Shown in pieces: positions 24,235 through 37,070 of a stretch of 64,000 nucleotides of DNA. The DNA lies in contig BSYO01000002.1 in assembly GCA_033239525.1 (NCBI GenBank), forward strand, positions 12,000,626-12,064,625, written 5' to 3'. The position numbers and the translations under genes are program-made. A model generated the notes under the pieces. That model did not search any database. It had not been told where the DNA came from and saw nothing but the letters and a program-made list of their open reading frames with translations. Each line of letters starts with the position of its first letter. The first letter of the stretch is position 1. This DNA comes from Nepenthes gracilis (taxonomy: Eukaryota; Streptophyta; Magnoliopsida; Caryophyllales; Nepenthaceae).

Positions 24235-26320
24235 TGTGAGGTTCGAGTTTTCAAAACATAGTAAATTCTAGTAATTAATTTGATGTAATTAAGTTTGGGA
24301 TAAGTGAAATTGGAAGACTTGAGAAATTAGTCTTAGTGCAACAAACAATAGAGTTGAGCTCGCTGTAGGCTCGGGCCTAGTAGAGGGGGCCAAAAGCAAA
24401 TTGCTCCGGAAGAGCCCACGGATGCTGCCAGCTCAAGCTCCCAACAAGGTGCCAATTCAAGAATGTATTGCACTCGCTGCTCGCTCGAGCGCAAAAGGAC
24501 GTGCTAAAAATAGATTGGTCTAAGCTCGCTATTCGTTTGAGACACCGGGAGGGCACCATTTCCTAATGACTTGAGCTTGCCGCGTGCTTCATAGGCACTC
24601 AAGGTTAAACGCTATTTTGCCCCATCGACTCTCAATTTCATTCATAAAAAGGGGGAAGGGGGAAGGATTTGTAGGGGCTCGACAACCAGCACAAAGGAGG
24701 AAGAGAGGAAAAGAGAAGGAGAAGGGATTTTTCGCCACATCCAGTCCGATCAAAGTAAAAAAATGGTAGATCAGGTTAAGGTCAGTGTACCTCAAGCTTT
24801 ATTTACCCTTTTAATCGCTTTTTTCTATTCCCACTTTAGTATTTATGCTCTAAAAACTCTCTCTCGTATTTTTTTTGGTAAGTAAGTAAATTGTATTAAA
24901 AAGAAAAAGATTTATACAACCTATGCTTTATCTCCAAATGTTTTTTCGATTTGGGTTTAAATCATAGACTCGATAACATACACCAATCACCTAATAATAT
25001 GACAAAAAAACAAAGTCCTGCTAAAGGACAACAATCGTCAAAAGAAGACTAGTACAAACTTTCTCTCTCGTATTTGCCATGAATAAAGCTTGTTCTTTAT
25101 GATTTTGTTGTTAGATTTTAAGTTTATGCTAAAGTATGATAATGCATGGCTTCGATTTTATTATTTGTCTTACGTTTTGTGTTTGATTTGTGTTCGAAAA
25201 TTTCGCCTGAAACCCTAGCTCAAAAATGGAGATATAAATTTGAAGTTTTGAGGTAAATTATTATTTAGTGAAATGTTTAAGCTTATTAAAGAATTTTTAT
25301 CCAAACGATTTTTGTACAAGTTATGCGACCCAGCAATTTATTAAGGAATTTGAAAAAAAACATCCAGCGTTCATGATGTAAAAGAGGAGGGATTTGTATT
25401 TTGAATTGATAAACAGAACATCCAGCCCTCACGATGTAAAAGAGGAGAGATTTGTATTTCGAAATGAGAATTTTGAGAAAAGAAATTATCATTAAATTAT
25501 TTTCAGATAAGGACCCAGAACTAAAAATAAGTGAAGAATTTGTGTTTTTAATGCAAGTTTAAGAACCAAGAAATTTTTATATGACTGTGCATTGTTTTCA
25601 TGTCTATACCTCGCTCGTATACATATCTAATTTTTTTAATTTCTTACATGTTTATTTGTCATTTTATATGTGCATGTTTGCATGATATTTATGTATATTT
25701 TTATAATTTCGGGTACATTTGCAGAGCTGCTAACTCACCTCTTGCTTTTTGTTCCCCTCTAGATAAGTTGAAGCCTGATAAGGACTAAAGATAGGATTAG
25801 CTAGAAGGAAGAAAGCTTGTTGGGCTTGAAGACCTTTGAAGATTTTGGACTTTTGAAAACTTGTGAATGTATATAGCAGTAATTGGAATGAATGTTGGAC
25901 ATTATGTTGATATAAAATATTTTTGTACTTTGATAAATGTATTTTTTTGCTTCTGCAGGTTGATTTATGGTTATAGTTGCTTCTTCATTGTTTTTGATAT
26001 TTTGATTTATTTTGGTCCTAGATGGCATCTTTCTTAAATCCAATACGGTAGTTAGGAGTACTGTGTTGGAGTCATGGATGATATGACATTTGTTGATTCT
26101 GTGAATATGTTGTGATGTGCAGTGGATTTAATTTTGAGAATTGTCTATGTATATGTCCTGTGCAGGTTGTGTTTATTCAGGTTGTTTGTATAGTTTTGGC
26201 CCATTTTTAGAGAAAACTCTACCCAATTTTCTACAGAATTAAATATATTTAAATTTGAAGTATTAGCTTTGTATGTTTATTGACAGAGGTCTTTAGATGA
26301 TAAGGACCCGTTTCATCACA
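24235..26320 (+). repeat. 3' LTR of element D
   Basis: It runs from TGTGAGGTTCGAG to TTTCATCACA, 2086 bp. It has a CTCGAGCGC-type block (24355-24600), a short frame before a donor AAG|GTCAGTG at 24781 (GT instead of GC at the aligned place), an acceptor CCCTCTAG ending at 25762, and the conserved blocks near the LTR end (GATGGCATCT, GAGTACTGTGTTGGAG). Exon 2 could read K-L-K-P-D-K-D before a stop. There is no partner LTR in the window. Confidence 0.85.
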
Positions 26321-27822
26321 AGACCTTACTGACTAAAGAAGTGGGAAATCAAAATCTTGATTGTATTTGTTTCTACATAATCTAAAGCTATTTCTTCCTA
26401 TTCAAGACTCAGAGGCAGGCCATCTACATATAATTCCTATAGACAGGGCCTTGGCCGCATGCGGCTCATACAGACAACGATGTTCCACTATAGCATCCTA
26501 AGGTATGCCAAGGAATATTACCCACTATAAAACACAGGTAAAATAATTCTTGAGTTTTTACTATAATATTAATGGCATACTAAGGAATACTTCCCTCTAA
26601 AATACAAATTTGTGGTCTATGTTTTACCATTTCTTATTTTTTAAGGGAAAGTCCACCAAACGTTTTTTGCAAAGTTCTCATTCCGGGAGAACGAATCGTA
26701 CACATATCAAATTGTGGCATTCCCTTCGTATTCTTACATAATTTTCATATTTCTTATGGGTTTAAATCTTCTACACGACTAAAATTATATGTATGAACAT
26801 TATATGGCATGAGAAAAATAGAAATTCATACCACCGTGAGCCAAACATGACTTTACAATTTCTGGACAACAAATTTCTTTTACAAATGCACGTAATGTAA
26901 TATCCAGAGCATACACAATATAATATAATACAATGTACATATGAAATAACATCCCAATTCATATCCGACAATGTTCTAGAATACATAAAGTTAACATGTA
27001 AAAATACATGTACATAAATACCAAATATACGGAGTGCTTGCATCCATAAAACTAGGGTTACAAATTTCTAAAATCAAATCATGCATAAATTATAAATAAT
27101 TCGGATAAAATCCAAAGGGGGCGAGGGTTAGGGTTCTGGCGAATGCAATTTCGCATAAAACTATCAAATTGGACACCCAATTGATAAATTAACATGTTTG
27201 AGGTACAGATAATGATATTCTAGAGCCAATTTATACAAAAGCTCCAAAAATTTGAGGGTGAAAGCATCCGGGAATGGGGTTAGGGTTTTGGTATGAAAAC
27301 CAAACAAAATTAAGAAATCAGACATGAAATAATATATATGCACGTTCAAGTCATGGATAATATGAAAATAAAAGTATGAATGGGTATAGAGACAAAAAAA
27401 CCAAAGTGAATTGAATGAACAGTGCAAAAAGAGAAAGAAAAGAATATAAGTGCACTTACGTCGATCAGATCTATCACTTTTCAAACTAACTCCAACCCGG
27501 ATTCCATCCCGAGAGCTTTGATTCCTCCTCTTTCTCTCTTCTCCTTTGCGTTTCCTCTCTCCTCTCTCTCCCTTTCCCCACGTGAAAGGCATGGAAAAAG
27601 AGCCATTGGGCTTTCATAACGTGAGCCAGTGCTCGAGCATCGGCTAGCGCACTGCTTCGTTGCCTTCAGTGCCTGTGGCACCGCTTGAGGTACCCGGTGG
27701 GTGCCCCTTGCCAAGGGCTCCTATCGCTTCCAAAACCAAATTTTCCATATGGATTAAGCCTAATCTTGATTATATTAATTTAATTATCCATAATTATGAT
27801 ATTCAAAAATCGGTACGTTACA
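26321..27822 (-). repeat. 3' LTR of element E, part cut by element D
   Basis: It aligns with 32032-33522. The break at 26320/26321 falls within a CTTAYTGACTAAAG phrase that is continuous in the other LTR near 32033. On the minus strand the exon-1 frame (GMESGLELV) precedes a donor GAC|GTAAGTG at 27459. This is a GT donor where most other LTRs have GC. Confidence 0.82.
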
Positions 27823-30800
27823 GCTCTCCCCCCACTTACAAAAATTTCATCCTCGAAATTTAACGAACCTCAAAATTTAATAAACGGGAAAATATTCTTT
27901 CAAATTCATACTTCACATCCTTGAAAAAAAGATCCTTCCTGAAAAACTTAGCCTAAAGAATCATCCTAATTCCCAATATTTAATATTTCCTATTTAAATC
28001 TATGTTAGAACATATCACAAGACAAATTCTTAATTTCCCAGAAAGGCTTAGTTCGATCACATATTTTTCCTCTACCATCAATACAATGGAGACTTTATGA
28101 TAATCCACCAAATTAGTTGTAACTTCAATTTATTGACTATTTCCCTAACTTAATTAAAAACCTCCAACGAACTAATGGACTTCTACTTTAGTTCACCCTA
28201 GGCCTCGAAAAGATCGTTCACTTCAAACTTCAAACTATACCTTAAAATACATGGACCATCCAATCCACTGCGCAACTCTAATTGTCCATGCACTACTGCA
28301 CTAAAAATCCTCTAGCAACTTGACTTCGATCGACCCATATCAAACACCTAGGTTAGTGATAGCAATAGGCCTGAGAAAAATCCTAAAGATATCAACACAG
28401 CTAAGGCAGGGTCTTTAATCCTCAAATTATGGTTAACTTAGGGTACACGATTGAGATGATCATCCAAAAATTCAGCACAACCTCAAATCACAACCTAAGC
28501 CTTGAAACCTAAATACTCAGCAAACTTATTATCTTGTTGGCATACCAACGAGCTACCCTATTTGACCCGCACGCATTACCCAAATTTGTAATAAATGGGC
28601 CGTCGTCCAAAGCTAATCCACAATTATTCAAACACCCAAAATCCTTGCCATTCTAACCACCCAGAAGCAAAATCATAAGGAGTTCTCAATCCTTAAGTAA
28701 ATTTATTTGCTAGCACCGTCATATGATTATCTCTTCTTAAGATACAACTATTCAAACTCTTAAAATTATTAGACAATAATCATCTCCAAAAGCAACACCT
28801 ATAAGTCCTCTGAGTAGAGACATCAATTGCTAGCTCCAACACATGGTTGGAGTGATTTTGATCATAGGTTTCTCCCCCACTTAATCAAAAGGGCAACCAC
28901 CCACATACGATGTAGGAAGAGCACAATTCTAAATCTTCCTCAAAAGCATCACATTCTACTACATACACTTGATCCATCAAAGATCAACCCAAATGACATG
29001 GTCGACAATCTACCATTTAATCCTCGAAGGTTATTTCCACATATCTCATTCTGGTGGATACTGATCGCTTCTAAATCAAACACTCCATGAACATTACAAA
29101 TCCTCGAGGGACAACTAACTGATACCTTATCGGATTCAACTATATCCAAGAAAACTGCGCACCCACGTGGCATCGATCAGTCTTTCCTAAATTAACCATT
29201 GCTCAAATCTCTATAGGACCACATTCATACTACCGAAGAATCTGTATGCCCAATACAACATCTTCCCTTTCTGAAATTCACACTCTAACTTCAATAGAAC
29301 ACACGGCTAACAGCCTTCCTAATCCATAACATAGTCCTCAAACAAAGTTCACATTTCCTATGATTCTTTAAATTTATTGATGAGGCCATCACAATACTGA
29401 TCCAAATATAACCGAAAGATCTAACCCATAAAATTCATAGATATACCAATGAATCTACAAAACCAAATGGCATTACTAGAACTTATAACGACCGTGTCTT
29501 AATCCTAAATGCTGCCACAAGCACAACTCTCATTCATCTACAATGGATAATATACTAGATACAAATCAACCTTAGAAAACTCCAAACCTTAGCAAAAGGT
29601 CAAACGATCCATCTATTCGATCACTATGCCCGTTTATCAAACCATTCATCTCCCAAATAACCTAAATTTTAGTTATCCACAAGCAACCTCATCAGTTCAT
29701 CTTAACAACCGAAATATTCTAAAGCATCCCATAGCGGCATCTAACCAATGCCGTCTCGATCCAATACGGAATCATTAAAATTGGTGTTGATTCCAACACA
29801 ACCTCAAATTACTAATCAAAAGATTGGTCACCCTAATATTTTCCCTAGTGAACATCCTCAAATACTTATACGGCCATAACTTCTCAGTGACCATAAGATG
29901 ACTCATAGATGTGGTCTCATTTACAAAATAAATTAGATGCATATCCTCATCAAATGATCTGTAGGCAAAATGATGATAATTTTCTGACACCTCGACCAAT
30001 TCTACCATATACCCAAATTTTTACAACCCGATCAAAAAGTATAATATCCTTACCAACACAATCCATACCGATACGGTGACTCACCAACCAAATTATTACT
30101 AATATCATGCCAAGGATCGGTACCATAAAACAAATCAATTCTGCCCAACCAATCATACCTATGAACTCGAGAAAATGTCATAGACCTCGATACCGCTAGT
30201 ATCAAGCCTAGATCCTTAAATAATTGAATAAACTTAGGAATCACAGATGAAGATATAGATTCAGAATCCTAAAATGATACATGTGCTACGATATCAAATT
30301 TATAAATCTTACCTTCCATCACGGCAAACAACACTTTACACCTCAGGCCATCGTCGAAAAATCCCAATCCAAGGCACTGGACTTCTTCATTGTCCGACCC
30401 ATGGATAAGGACAATCCTTAATCATATGGCCGAACCATCCACAACTAGAATCATACACCCAAAACCTATCGGGAAGAATAATGATCTATAAAAGTATTCA
30501 TGGATATATTCCACGATATCTCGTTATCCTCTCGACTTATGATTCTTTCCTCATCAATCGTCCTAGGTTGGCTTCTCCTTCTAACTTACATGAGGCAGAC
30601 ATTACCTTATCTCCTCCCAGATATTTGATCACTGCAACAACTACTTCAATTCTTAGGATCTAAATTTCAACTCATACAAGATTAGTGCCACCCAAAAATT
30701 CAATCACTAGATTATCTTTACTAAATCGATATTAAATTGATCTCCTTGGATTTACTAGCACCAAAAATTGACTCCAAGTCATCTGATCTCGAGCCATTGA

Positions 30801-31329
30801 TTCCACCTTATCTGTCTCACTCGGTATGCTATTCAAGTATTTTTCTTAGCAAATTACTAGCCTGTGGACTTCAACCCAGAGCTGATCAACTTAAACTTTG
30901 AACTTAAATTAATTAACCTAGGCCTCGATTTGACATCAATTAACTCAAATACTAAATCAACATCAATCAAATTTAAACCTCACAGTGCCTCCTTATAACT
31001 TCTCTCGATCTCACAGTCGACCACCATCACGAGTAGACATTCAGGTAGACAGCACGATCGGCTACGGATATTCTTTTTGGAATGAGAATAATATGAGTTA
31101 GTTCATAACTTAGACACTAATTAGAATAGTGTAAGCTAGACAACCAAATTTACCCACTAATTCCTAACTTAGTTCTAGCCTAAGTCATACAAATTAGGAC
31201 AACTAGAACCATTCGATCTATCTTAATCATCTTACATCTTTATCTACTTATTTAATCTATCTTACTCTAACCTAAATTTTCGTATAAGATTCAGATCAAG
31301 TTTAAGGCATCTCATTCTCTGATATCAAC
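27823..31329 (-). other. Internal region of element E (non-coding)
   Basis: About 3.5 kb with no open frame above 87 codons and no recognisable retrotransposon domain. Its order of phrases follows B and C on the same element strand, for example the leader at 30780-31329. The plus-strand frame 28827-29090 and the minus-strand ones near 29775-30244 look like chance. Confidence 0.7.
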
Positions 31330-33522
31330 TGTGACGGATTGACTTTCCTGACTAAAATTCGACAAAGTTAAAAAATAACCGTCAAATAAATAAAAAATCA
31401 TATAAAATATCCTTCCAACATACAAAATATAACCACAATATCATAACACAGGATCTAAAAGCCACAATTAACAACATGTGGTACCAATGTCCTAACTACT
31501 GGTATAACGTTTGTTCAAATAAGATGCCAGTAGGTATATACAATTAATCATAAAAATCTGTAGAAGCATTCACAACCATCAAATACAGCGGGAGCGACAA
31601 TACATGTATATCATCAGACATATAACAATATCAATATACAAATCTTCCATAAAATACACAAAAGTACAATATAAGGGTACAAAAACCATAGAACTAAGTC
31701 TTCAAGCTATCCTCCAAGATCTTCATACCTAATCTACTTCTAATCTTTTACCCCACTTTACTGGGTATAAGCTCGTGATTATCTGGAGGCAAGAAAAACA
31801 ATAATAATGAGTCAAATACTCAACAAATGTAATATAATAAAGGATAATGTACAATATATTTAAAATGAAATAGGAAAGGAGATGGGAGTATGATATATGA
31901 TGCCTAACATGAAATATGAACAAATATATTTCTGAAATATAAATAACTTTTTATATATTTTATCTTTCTTCTCTTAGGGTTCCAAAAACATGTATAAATT
32001 TCTTAATCTTTGCGGACTAATACCAGTAAACCTTATTGACTAAAGGTGCGAGAGATCGAAATCTAAATTGTGTTTACTTTTACACAATCTAAAACTATTT
32101 CCTCCTATTCATGACCTAGAAGCAGGCCATCTACATATAAACCCTACAGACGGGGCCTTGGCCAGATGCGGCCCATACAGACAACGGTCTTTCACTATAA
32201 CATCCTAAGGCATGTCAAATAATATCACCCACTATAAAATACGAGCAGGATAATTTTTGAGTTTTCATTGTAATATCAATGACATATCAGTGAATACTAC
32301 CCTTTGAAATATAAATTCATGATCCAGGTTTTACCATTTCTTATTCTTTAAGGGAAAGTCCACCAAATTTCTTTCACAAAATTCTCACTCTGGGAAAATG
32401 AATCATACATATGTTAAATTGTTGTATTCCCTTCGTATTCTTACATAATTTTCATATTTCTTCTAGGTTTAAGTCTTTACATGACTTAAATTATATGTAT
32501 GAACAACATATGGTATAAAAAAAATAAAAATTCTTACCACCGTGAACCAAACATGATTTTAAAACTTTTGGACAATAAATTTCCTTCACAAATGCATATA
32601 ATGTAATATTTGGAGTATGCACAAGACAATATAATACAATGTACATGTAAAATAACATCCCAATTCATGTCTGATAATATTTCGGAATACATAAAATTGA
32701 CATACATAAAAAATATGTGTATAAATACCAAACATACGGAGTGCCCGTGTCCATAAAGTTAGGGTTATAAATTTTTAAGGTCAAATCATGTACAAATTAC
32801 AAATAATTCGGATAAAATCCAAAGGGAGCACGAGTTATGGTTTTAGCGAACGTAATTTCAGATAAAACTAGTAAACTAGACACCCAATTAATAAATTAAC
32901 ATGTTCATGGCATGGATAAAGATATTCTAGAGCCAATTTATGTAAAATTCTTAAAAATCAGATGGTGAAGGCATCTGAGTGTGGGGTTAGGGTTTTGGCA
33001 TGAAAATTTAACAAAACTAAGAAATTGAACATGAAATCGTTATATATGCATGCTTAAATTATGGTTAACATGAAAATAAAAGTATGAATGGGTATCAGAA
33101 CAAAAATACCTAAGGTGATAGAATGAACAGTGCAAAAGGGAAAGAAAAGGGTATGAGTACACTTGACTCGAATCGATCTATCACTTCTCAACTAACTCCA
33201 AGTCGGATTCCATCCCGAGAGCTTCGATTCCTCCTCCCTCTCTCTCTCTTATCCTTCGTGTTTTCTCTCTCTTCTCTCTCGCTTTCCCCGCGTGAATGAG
33301 GCGGAAAAAGAGCTGTTGGGTTTTTATGATGCGGGTCGGCGCCCAACTGGTGCTATCTCTCACAAATCAGCACCTTCCCCAAGCGCTCGAGCACCCGGCG
33401 GGCGCCCCTTACCGAGGGCTCCTACCCCTTCGAAAACCAAATTTTTCACATGGATTAATCTAATATTAATTATATTAATTTAATTATCCGTAATTACGAT
33501 ATTTAAAAATTAGTACATTACA
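31330..33522 (-). repeat. 5' LTR of element E
   Basis: It runs from TGTGACGGATT to GTACATTACA on the plus strand, 2193 bp. On the minus strand: GC-rich block with GCTCGAGC words (33310-33430), exon-1 frame GMESDLELV, a donor changed to AG|TCAAGTG (33166), a hairpin with a different stem (32067-32088), and an acceptor TGCCTCCAG ending at 31783. Exon 2 could encode N-H-E-L-I-P-S-K-V-G before a stop. Confidence 0.85.
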
Positions 33523-34536
33523 GACAAAGTCGTTAATAAGGTATAAAACTCTGATGAACATTTACATGTAAACGATAGATAACTAATCGCATTTGAACAA
33601 GTAGTAATGACTTAATAAATGCTAAATATTTATGACTAGATAGTTACTAAACCCACATTAGTTACAGTTACATAATTATTATAAAAGTTGAAAATCAATG
33701 CAATGCAATGCCTCCAATAATAGGTGTCAGATTTGGACAAAAGCACCAACTAAGCCCTAAGTTATGAATATAGATCTCTGCCAGAATAGGGGCAAATATA
33801 CTATAACATACAAACCCCTATTGTGAGTATAATGAAACAAATCACTATTCTCCTAGCCAACTCAATTTTACACTTACTTTCCTTTTTGTTTTTACATTTT
33901 TTTGATTTTTTATAGAAAGATTATTGACTTGAGTGTTACAAGTAAGTTATGTGTAGCTTTTGACTTTTGTTAGATTACTGTAGTATACATGATTAGGTTT
34001 TGCTTGTACAAAGACCAAACTCACTTCCTATCAAATCAATCGATAGATTTATCTAATTCTCTAATTCATACGACAATTTTTATTTTAGGTACATATTAAT
34101 GGTAGAGTTTATCAAAAAAAACCAAAAAATGATACTCAAAATATCAATTTAAAATGAAATATGATATGTATAATAACAATAGTTGTTTGAATTTAACCAA
34201 AAAGTGTACTTCACTCACCTTTACAAATATACAATATTGACGGAAATTAAACAGCTTCACCATATAGCATCATTATCTGCAAATTACCCTTCACATTCTT
34301 CCTGCTTGAGCCCATTTCAGCTTTTAATACGCCCACATCTATCTCAATTAACAACAAAAATTCACAACACGCCGATAATATGGCAAGGATAATTTTGTAA
34401 CGAGATGTGGCATAATGATGCCAGTTTTCGCTGTCAGGAGCAAGCAGATGGGTGGAGTCCGACACGATCGATGCCAGGCCCATCCCCCACAAGGCGTATG
34501 CACGACGAAGAGAATCGTTATCTGATTCTCTCGTGT
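33523..34536. other. Host DNA between element E and the kinase gene
   Basis: This is AT-rich sequence with no retrotransposon landmarks. It starts with the presumed E target duplicate GACAA and ends at the kinase stop codon. It should hold the 3' untranslated region and polyadenylation site of the kinase gene (minus strand), but several AT-rich candidates exist and I cannot choose one. The 99-codon minus-strand frame at 34247-34546 overlaps the kinase end in another frame and I do not call it. Confidence 0.6.
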
Positions 34537-35649
34537 TCAGGGCCATGTGGCCATGGCATTGAGCATTTCAACAACATCAGACATGGCCGGTCTTTCTTTA
34601 GGCTTTTCCCTGGTACACATATCAGCAATCCTCATAAATTCTTCCACCTCCGACTCCCTCAGTTTCTCCCTCGGAACAGAACCATCGACAATCTCCACCG
34701 CCTTATTCCCAGCAATCCTCTTCTTCGCCCATTCGACCAGCCACACCTCTCTCTCGTCCTCCCCCGTCGTCGGCCAATGCGGCCGCTTTGCGCTCGCAAC
34801 CTCAAACATCAGGGTGCCAAAGCTATAGACATCAGCCTTCACCGTCGCCGCCGTGAACCCGATCTTGTACTCCGGTGGCATGTACCCCATGGTCCCCGCC
34901 ATCTGCGTCGAGACGTGGGAGTGGGACCCCTCGATCCTCCGCGCCAGCCCAAAATCGGCAATGTGGGCCTCGAAGTCCGAGTCCAACAGAACGTTGCTTG
35001 CCTTGATGTCCCTGTGAACAATTGGGGTCTCCAGCCCGTGCATAAATGCCAGCCCATCGGCCACCCCTCTTATGATCTTAACCCTCGTCTCCCACGATAA
35101 CGGCGACAGAATTAACGAATTGTCCTCCGATGACGACGTGTTGTAGAGCCATCTGTCGAGGCTTCCTTTTTCTACAAACTCGTAGATGAGGATCCTGTCG
35201 GTGCCGGAAACACAGTAGCCGAGGATCTTCACGATGTTCCGGTGTCGGAGCTTACCGAGCGTCTCCATCTCGGCGCGGAATTCGCGGTGGCCTTGGAAGG
35301 CGTTGGGGTCTAGCTTCTTAAGCGCGACTACAACGCCGCCGTTCGAGGACAGCTTGGCCTTGTAGACGAAGCCGAAGCTGCCGTCTCCGATGACGCCCTT
35401 GGGGTTGAAGTTGTCCGTTGCGACTATCAGCTCTGCCATGGAAACATGGCGAAGGGATGGATCGAATGAAGCGCTCTGGTCTGTGGAAATGACAGATCGA
35501 TCAGCTTCCCGGCTTGAGTTGAAGACGGTGCGACCCTGGCTCTGAGAGATGGGTTTGATTTTGCAGATAAGGGAGAAGAGGAGGAACATCAATGTAACGC
35601 AGACAAAGCTGACGACTGCTCCGATGATCGCTAGGACTATAGAATCCAT
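34537..35649 (-). CDS. Membrane-anchored receptor-like protein kinase without a large ectodomain
   Basis: An intact intronless frame of 370 codons. I start it at the second ATG (35649), because the first (35697) would add 16 residues that are only a translated GA/CT microsatellite. Residues 4-27 form one hydrophobic segment, followed by a basic stretch (CKIKP) and a Ser-rich linker. The kinase domain runs from about 85 to 365: glycine loop GDGSFG (88-93), VALK lysine 111, helix-C glutamate near 127, HRD 212-214 followed by IKASN, DFG 232-234, GTMGYMPPEY (252-261) and DVYSFG (273-278). It is therefore an RD-type kinase with all catalytic residues. It should phosphorylate Ser/Thr at the plasma membrane. 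The absence of an ectodomain suggests that it signals with a partner receptor. The kinase region resembles the BRI1/EMS1/PSKR side of the plant RLK/Pelle family, but I cannot name an orthologue. Confidence 0.94.
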   Translation of the reverse strand: MDSIVLAIIGAVVSFVCVTLMFLLFSLICKIKPISQSQGRTVFNSSREADRSVISTDQSASFDPSLRHVSMAELIVATDNFNPKGVIGDGSFGFVYKAKLSSNGGVVVALKKLDPNAFQGHREFRAEMETLGKLRHRNIVKILGYCVSGTDRILIYEFVEKGSLDRWLYNTSSSEDNSLILSPLSWETRVKIIRGVADGLAFMHGLETPIVHRDIKASNVLLDSDFEAHIADFGLARRIEGSHSHVSTQMAGTMGYMPPEYKIGFTAATVKADVYSFGTLMFEVASAKRPHWPTTGEDEREVWLVEWAKKRIAGNKAVEIVDGSVPREKLRESEVEEFMRIADMCTREKPKERPAMSDVVEMLNAMATWP

Positions 35650-35654
35650 GGGTG

Positions 35655-35690
<36 letters not shown>

Positions 35691-36130
35691 GGGACACGGC
35701 GTTATTCTGAGGGTTACACTTGACGATGGAATTAAAGGAGTTAGGGGAAATTTGAATTTGGACGTTGACTGGTTTACAGAATAATAGGGGGGTAGCTTCC
35801 TGGAAGAAGAGAGAGGACCTTACACTTACGGCGACGAGTCAATGGGTTTTCAAGTCTTCTGTCTGCCTTGTTTTTCCCCCTTTTTTTTTTTTTTTTCTGT
35901 GCAAATTACGGTTTCCATGTTTGCCTACCAACTATAGAACTTCGTTTTGCAATCAATTAATTTCTATTTAGATGATGTATGAACTCTTTTAACAAGATAA
36001 CATTGGAGCTATAATTATTCAGTTTTTTTTTAACATTCATAATAGTAAATAATTTTATAAACTAGGTGACATTTTTATGAAACTCATTTAGAATTTGATA
36101 TTTACGATTAAACAAGAAAATAATATAACC
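35650..36130 (-). promoter_or_regulatory. Upstream region of the kinase gene with GA microsatellite and two W-box cores
   Basis: Directly before the chosen start, 35657-35686 is a GA/CT microsatellite, a common feature of plant 5' leaders. Two W-box sequences (TTGACT), the binding site of WRKY factors, lie at 35765-35770 (plus) and 35837-35842 (minus), about 120 and 190 bp from the start codon. A T-run lies at 35879-35896. The host sequence stops at 36130, where element F begins, so the promoter available in unique DNA is only about 480 bp. Regulation by WRKY factors is inferred from motifs only. Confidence 0.5.
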
Positions 36131-36785
36131 TGATGTATCCCTGGATCCAAATTTTGAACAAATTTGGGCTAATCCGCTTGTCCTAGTCCCGACTCCGTTC
36201 ACTGAGTTTGGATCTTACACACCACTAAAACGAACAGGAGGTCAGTATGTCGGTGAAAAGTTGTCCCACCGAAAACACTCTGACGCTCAAGTTAGTAAAC
36301 AGCCTTCGAAATATGAGAAGGTTATTGAAACTGAGAGTTGAAAGAGAGAGAGAGCAAGAGTGTGTAGATCTTTAGATAAAAGAGAGGCAAAGCTATCTTC
36401 TTTAATCTGGATGGTGGGGAGGTAGAGAATTGTAAGTATATCCCTGTTGTCGTGGGCGTTAAAAGATTGCGTAAGTAACAGATAGCATGAGTAACAGATA
36501 GCGTGCCCTAAATGAGAATTTTAGGGCTTATTTATGGTTGACAGGGTGATCTCCCTCCATTGGAAGAAGTAATTGTAATATCCCGAAATCCTGAAACATT
36601 TTTATCGGACTAAATTGGAATTATTTATTATTTTCGGTAATTTTGGGTAATTCGGGCATGTGAAAAATTAATTTAACATTATGAAATTTTGGAAGAATAT
36701 TCAGAATTGTTGGGTCGGTGCCAGAGTGTGCCCATTTGATCGTTTCAGTGTCGAATTTAAATCGGGATTAAAAGAAAACGTAATA

Positions 36786-36787
36786 TA

Positions 36788-36841
<54 letters not shown>

Positions 36842-36842
36842 A
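36786..36842. repeat. TA microsatellite in solo LTR G
   Basis: An almost pure TA run of about 55 bases. The other G-family copy carries an ATT run at 62533-62593 at a comparable place, so this position tends to expand in the family. Confidence 0.95.
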
Positions 36843-37070
36843 TAAGTTAAAAGGGAAGGGAGGAGGCAGAATCGGGGAGAGGGAATTCAAGAGAGAGAGA
36901 GGGGCGAGGGTTAGGGTTTAGTGGCGAGAGGACGGCGCGGCGCCGGTGACGCACGGGTCGGCAGCGGCCGGCAACGACGGTCAGGTGGTGGCCTTGGGCG
37001 CCGCGGTCGAGCAACGGAGGTGGTGGGAGCCTGGTGAGAGGAGGAGCTCGCGAAGGAAAAAAAGAGGAAA

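Larger units (their letters stand above)
1..26320 (+). mobile_element. Element D: gag-bearing gypsy-like LTR retrotransposon, partial, split by element C
   Basis: The visible part is 1-2019 plus 23025-26320; the 5' LTR lies left of the window. The leader at 1-240 resembles the leader of element C near 7690-7880, so the internal region probably begins a few hundred bases before the window. A decayed gag lies at 384-1430. After it I recognise no protease, reverse transcriptase or integrase, and the non-coding sequence at about 1640-1850 aligns by eye with element C near 18795-18990. A polypurine tract (AAGTGGGGAGAAT) ends at 24234, directly before the 3' LTR. Right of the LTR the bases AGACC (26321-26325) are the presumed target duplication inside element E's LTR; its partner is off-window. 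The chromovirus-like gag suggests the Tekay/Del group, but without pol the lineage is inferred. Confidence 0.75.
26321..33522 (-). mobile_element. Element E: degenerate LTR retrotransposon, outermost of the left stack
   Basis: The 5' LTR is 31330-33522 (minus-strand element) and the matching right part of the 3' LTR is 26321-27822; its left part lies beyond element D, off the window. The internal region is 27823-31329. The primer site (TGATATCAGAG, reversed, about 31315-31327) lies next to the 5' LTR and a polypurine tract next to the 3' LTR (27823-27837). The right target duplicate should be GACAA (33523-33527). Internal sequence resembles B and C but is more diverged, and no gag or pol frame survives. 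Confidence 0.82.

Noticed and set aside
34405..35100. 231-codon plus-strand frame over the kinase gene
   Set aside because: It is the complement of a GC-rich kinase coding region; the minus-strand frame has all kinase motifs.
35650..35697. Upstream ATG of the kinase frame adding 16 residues
   Set aside because: The extension is a Ser-Leu translation of the GA/CT microsatellite; the second ATG leads straight into the membrane segment.
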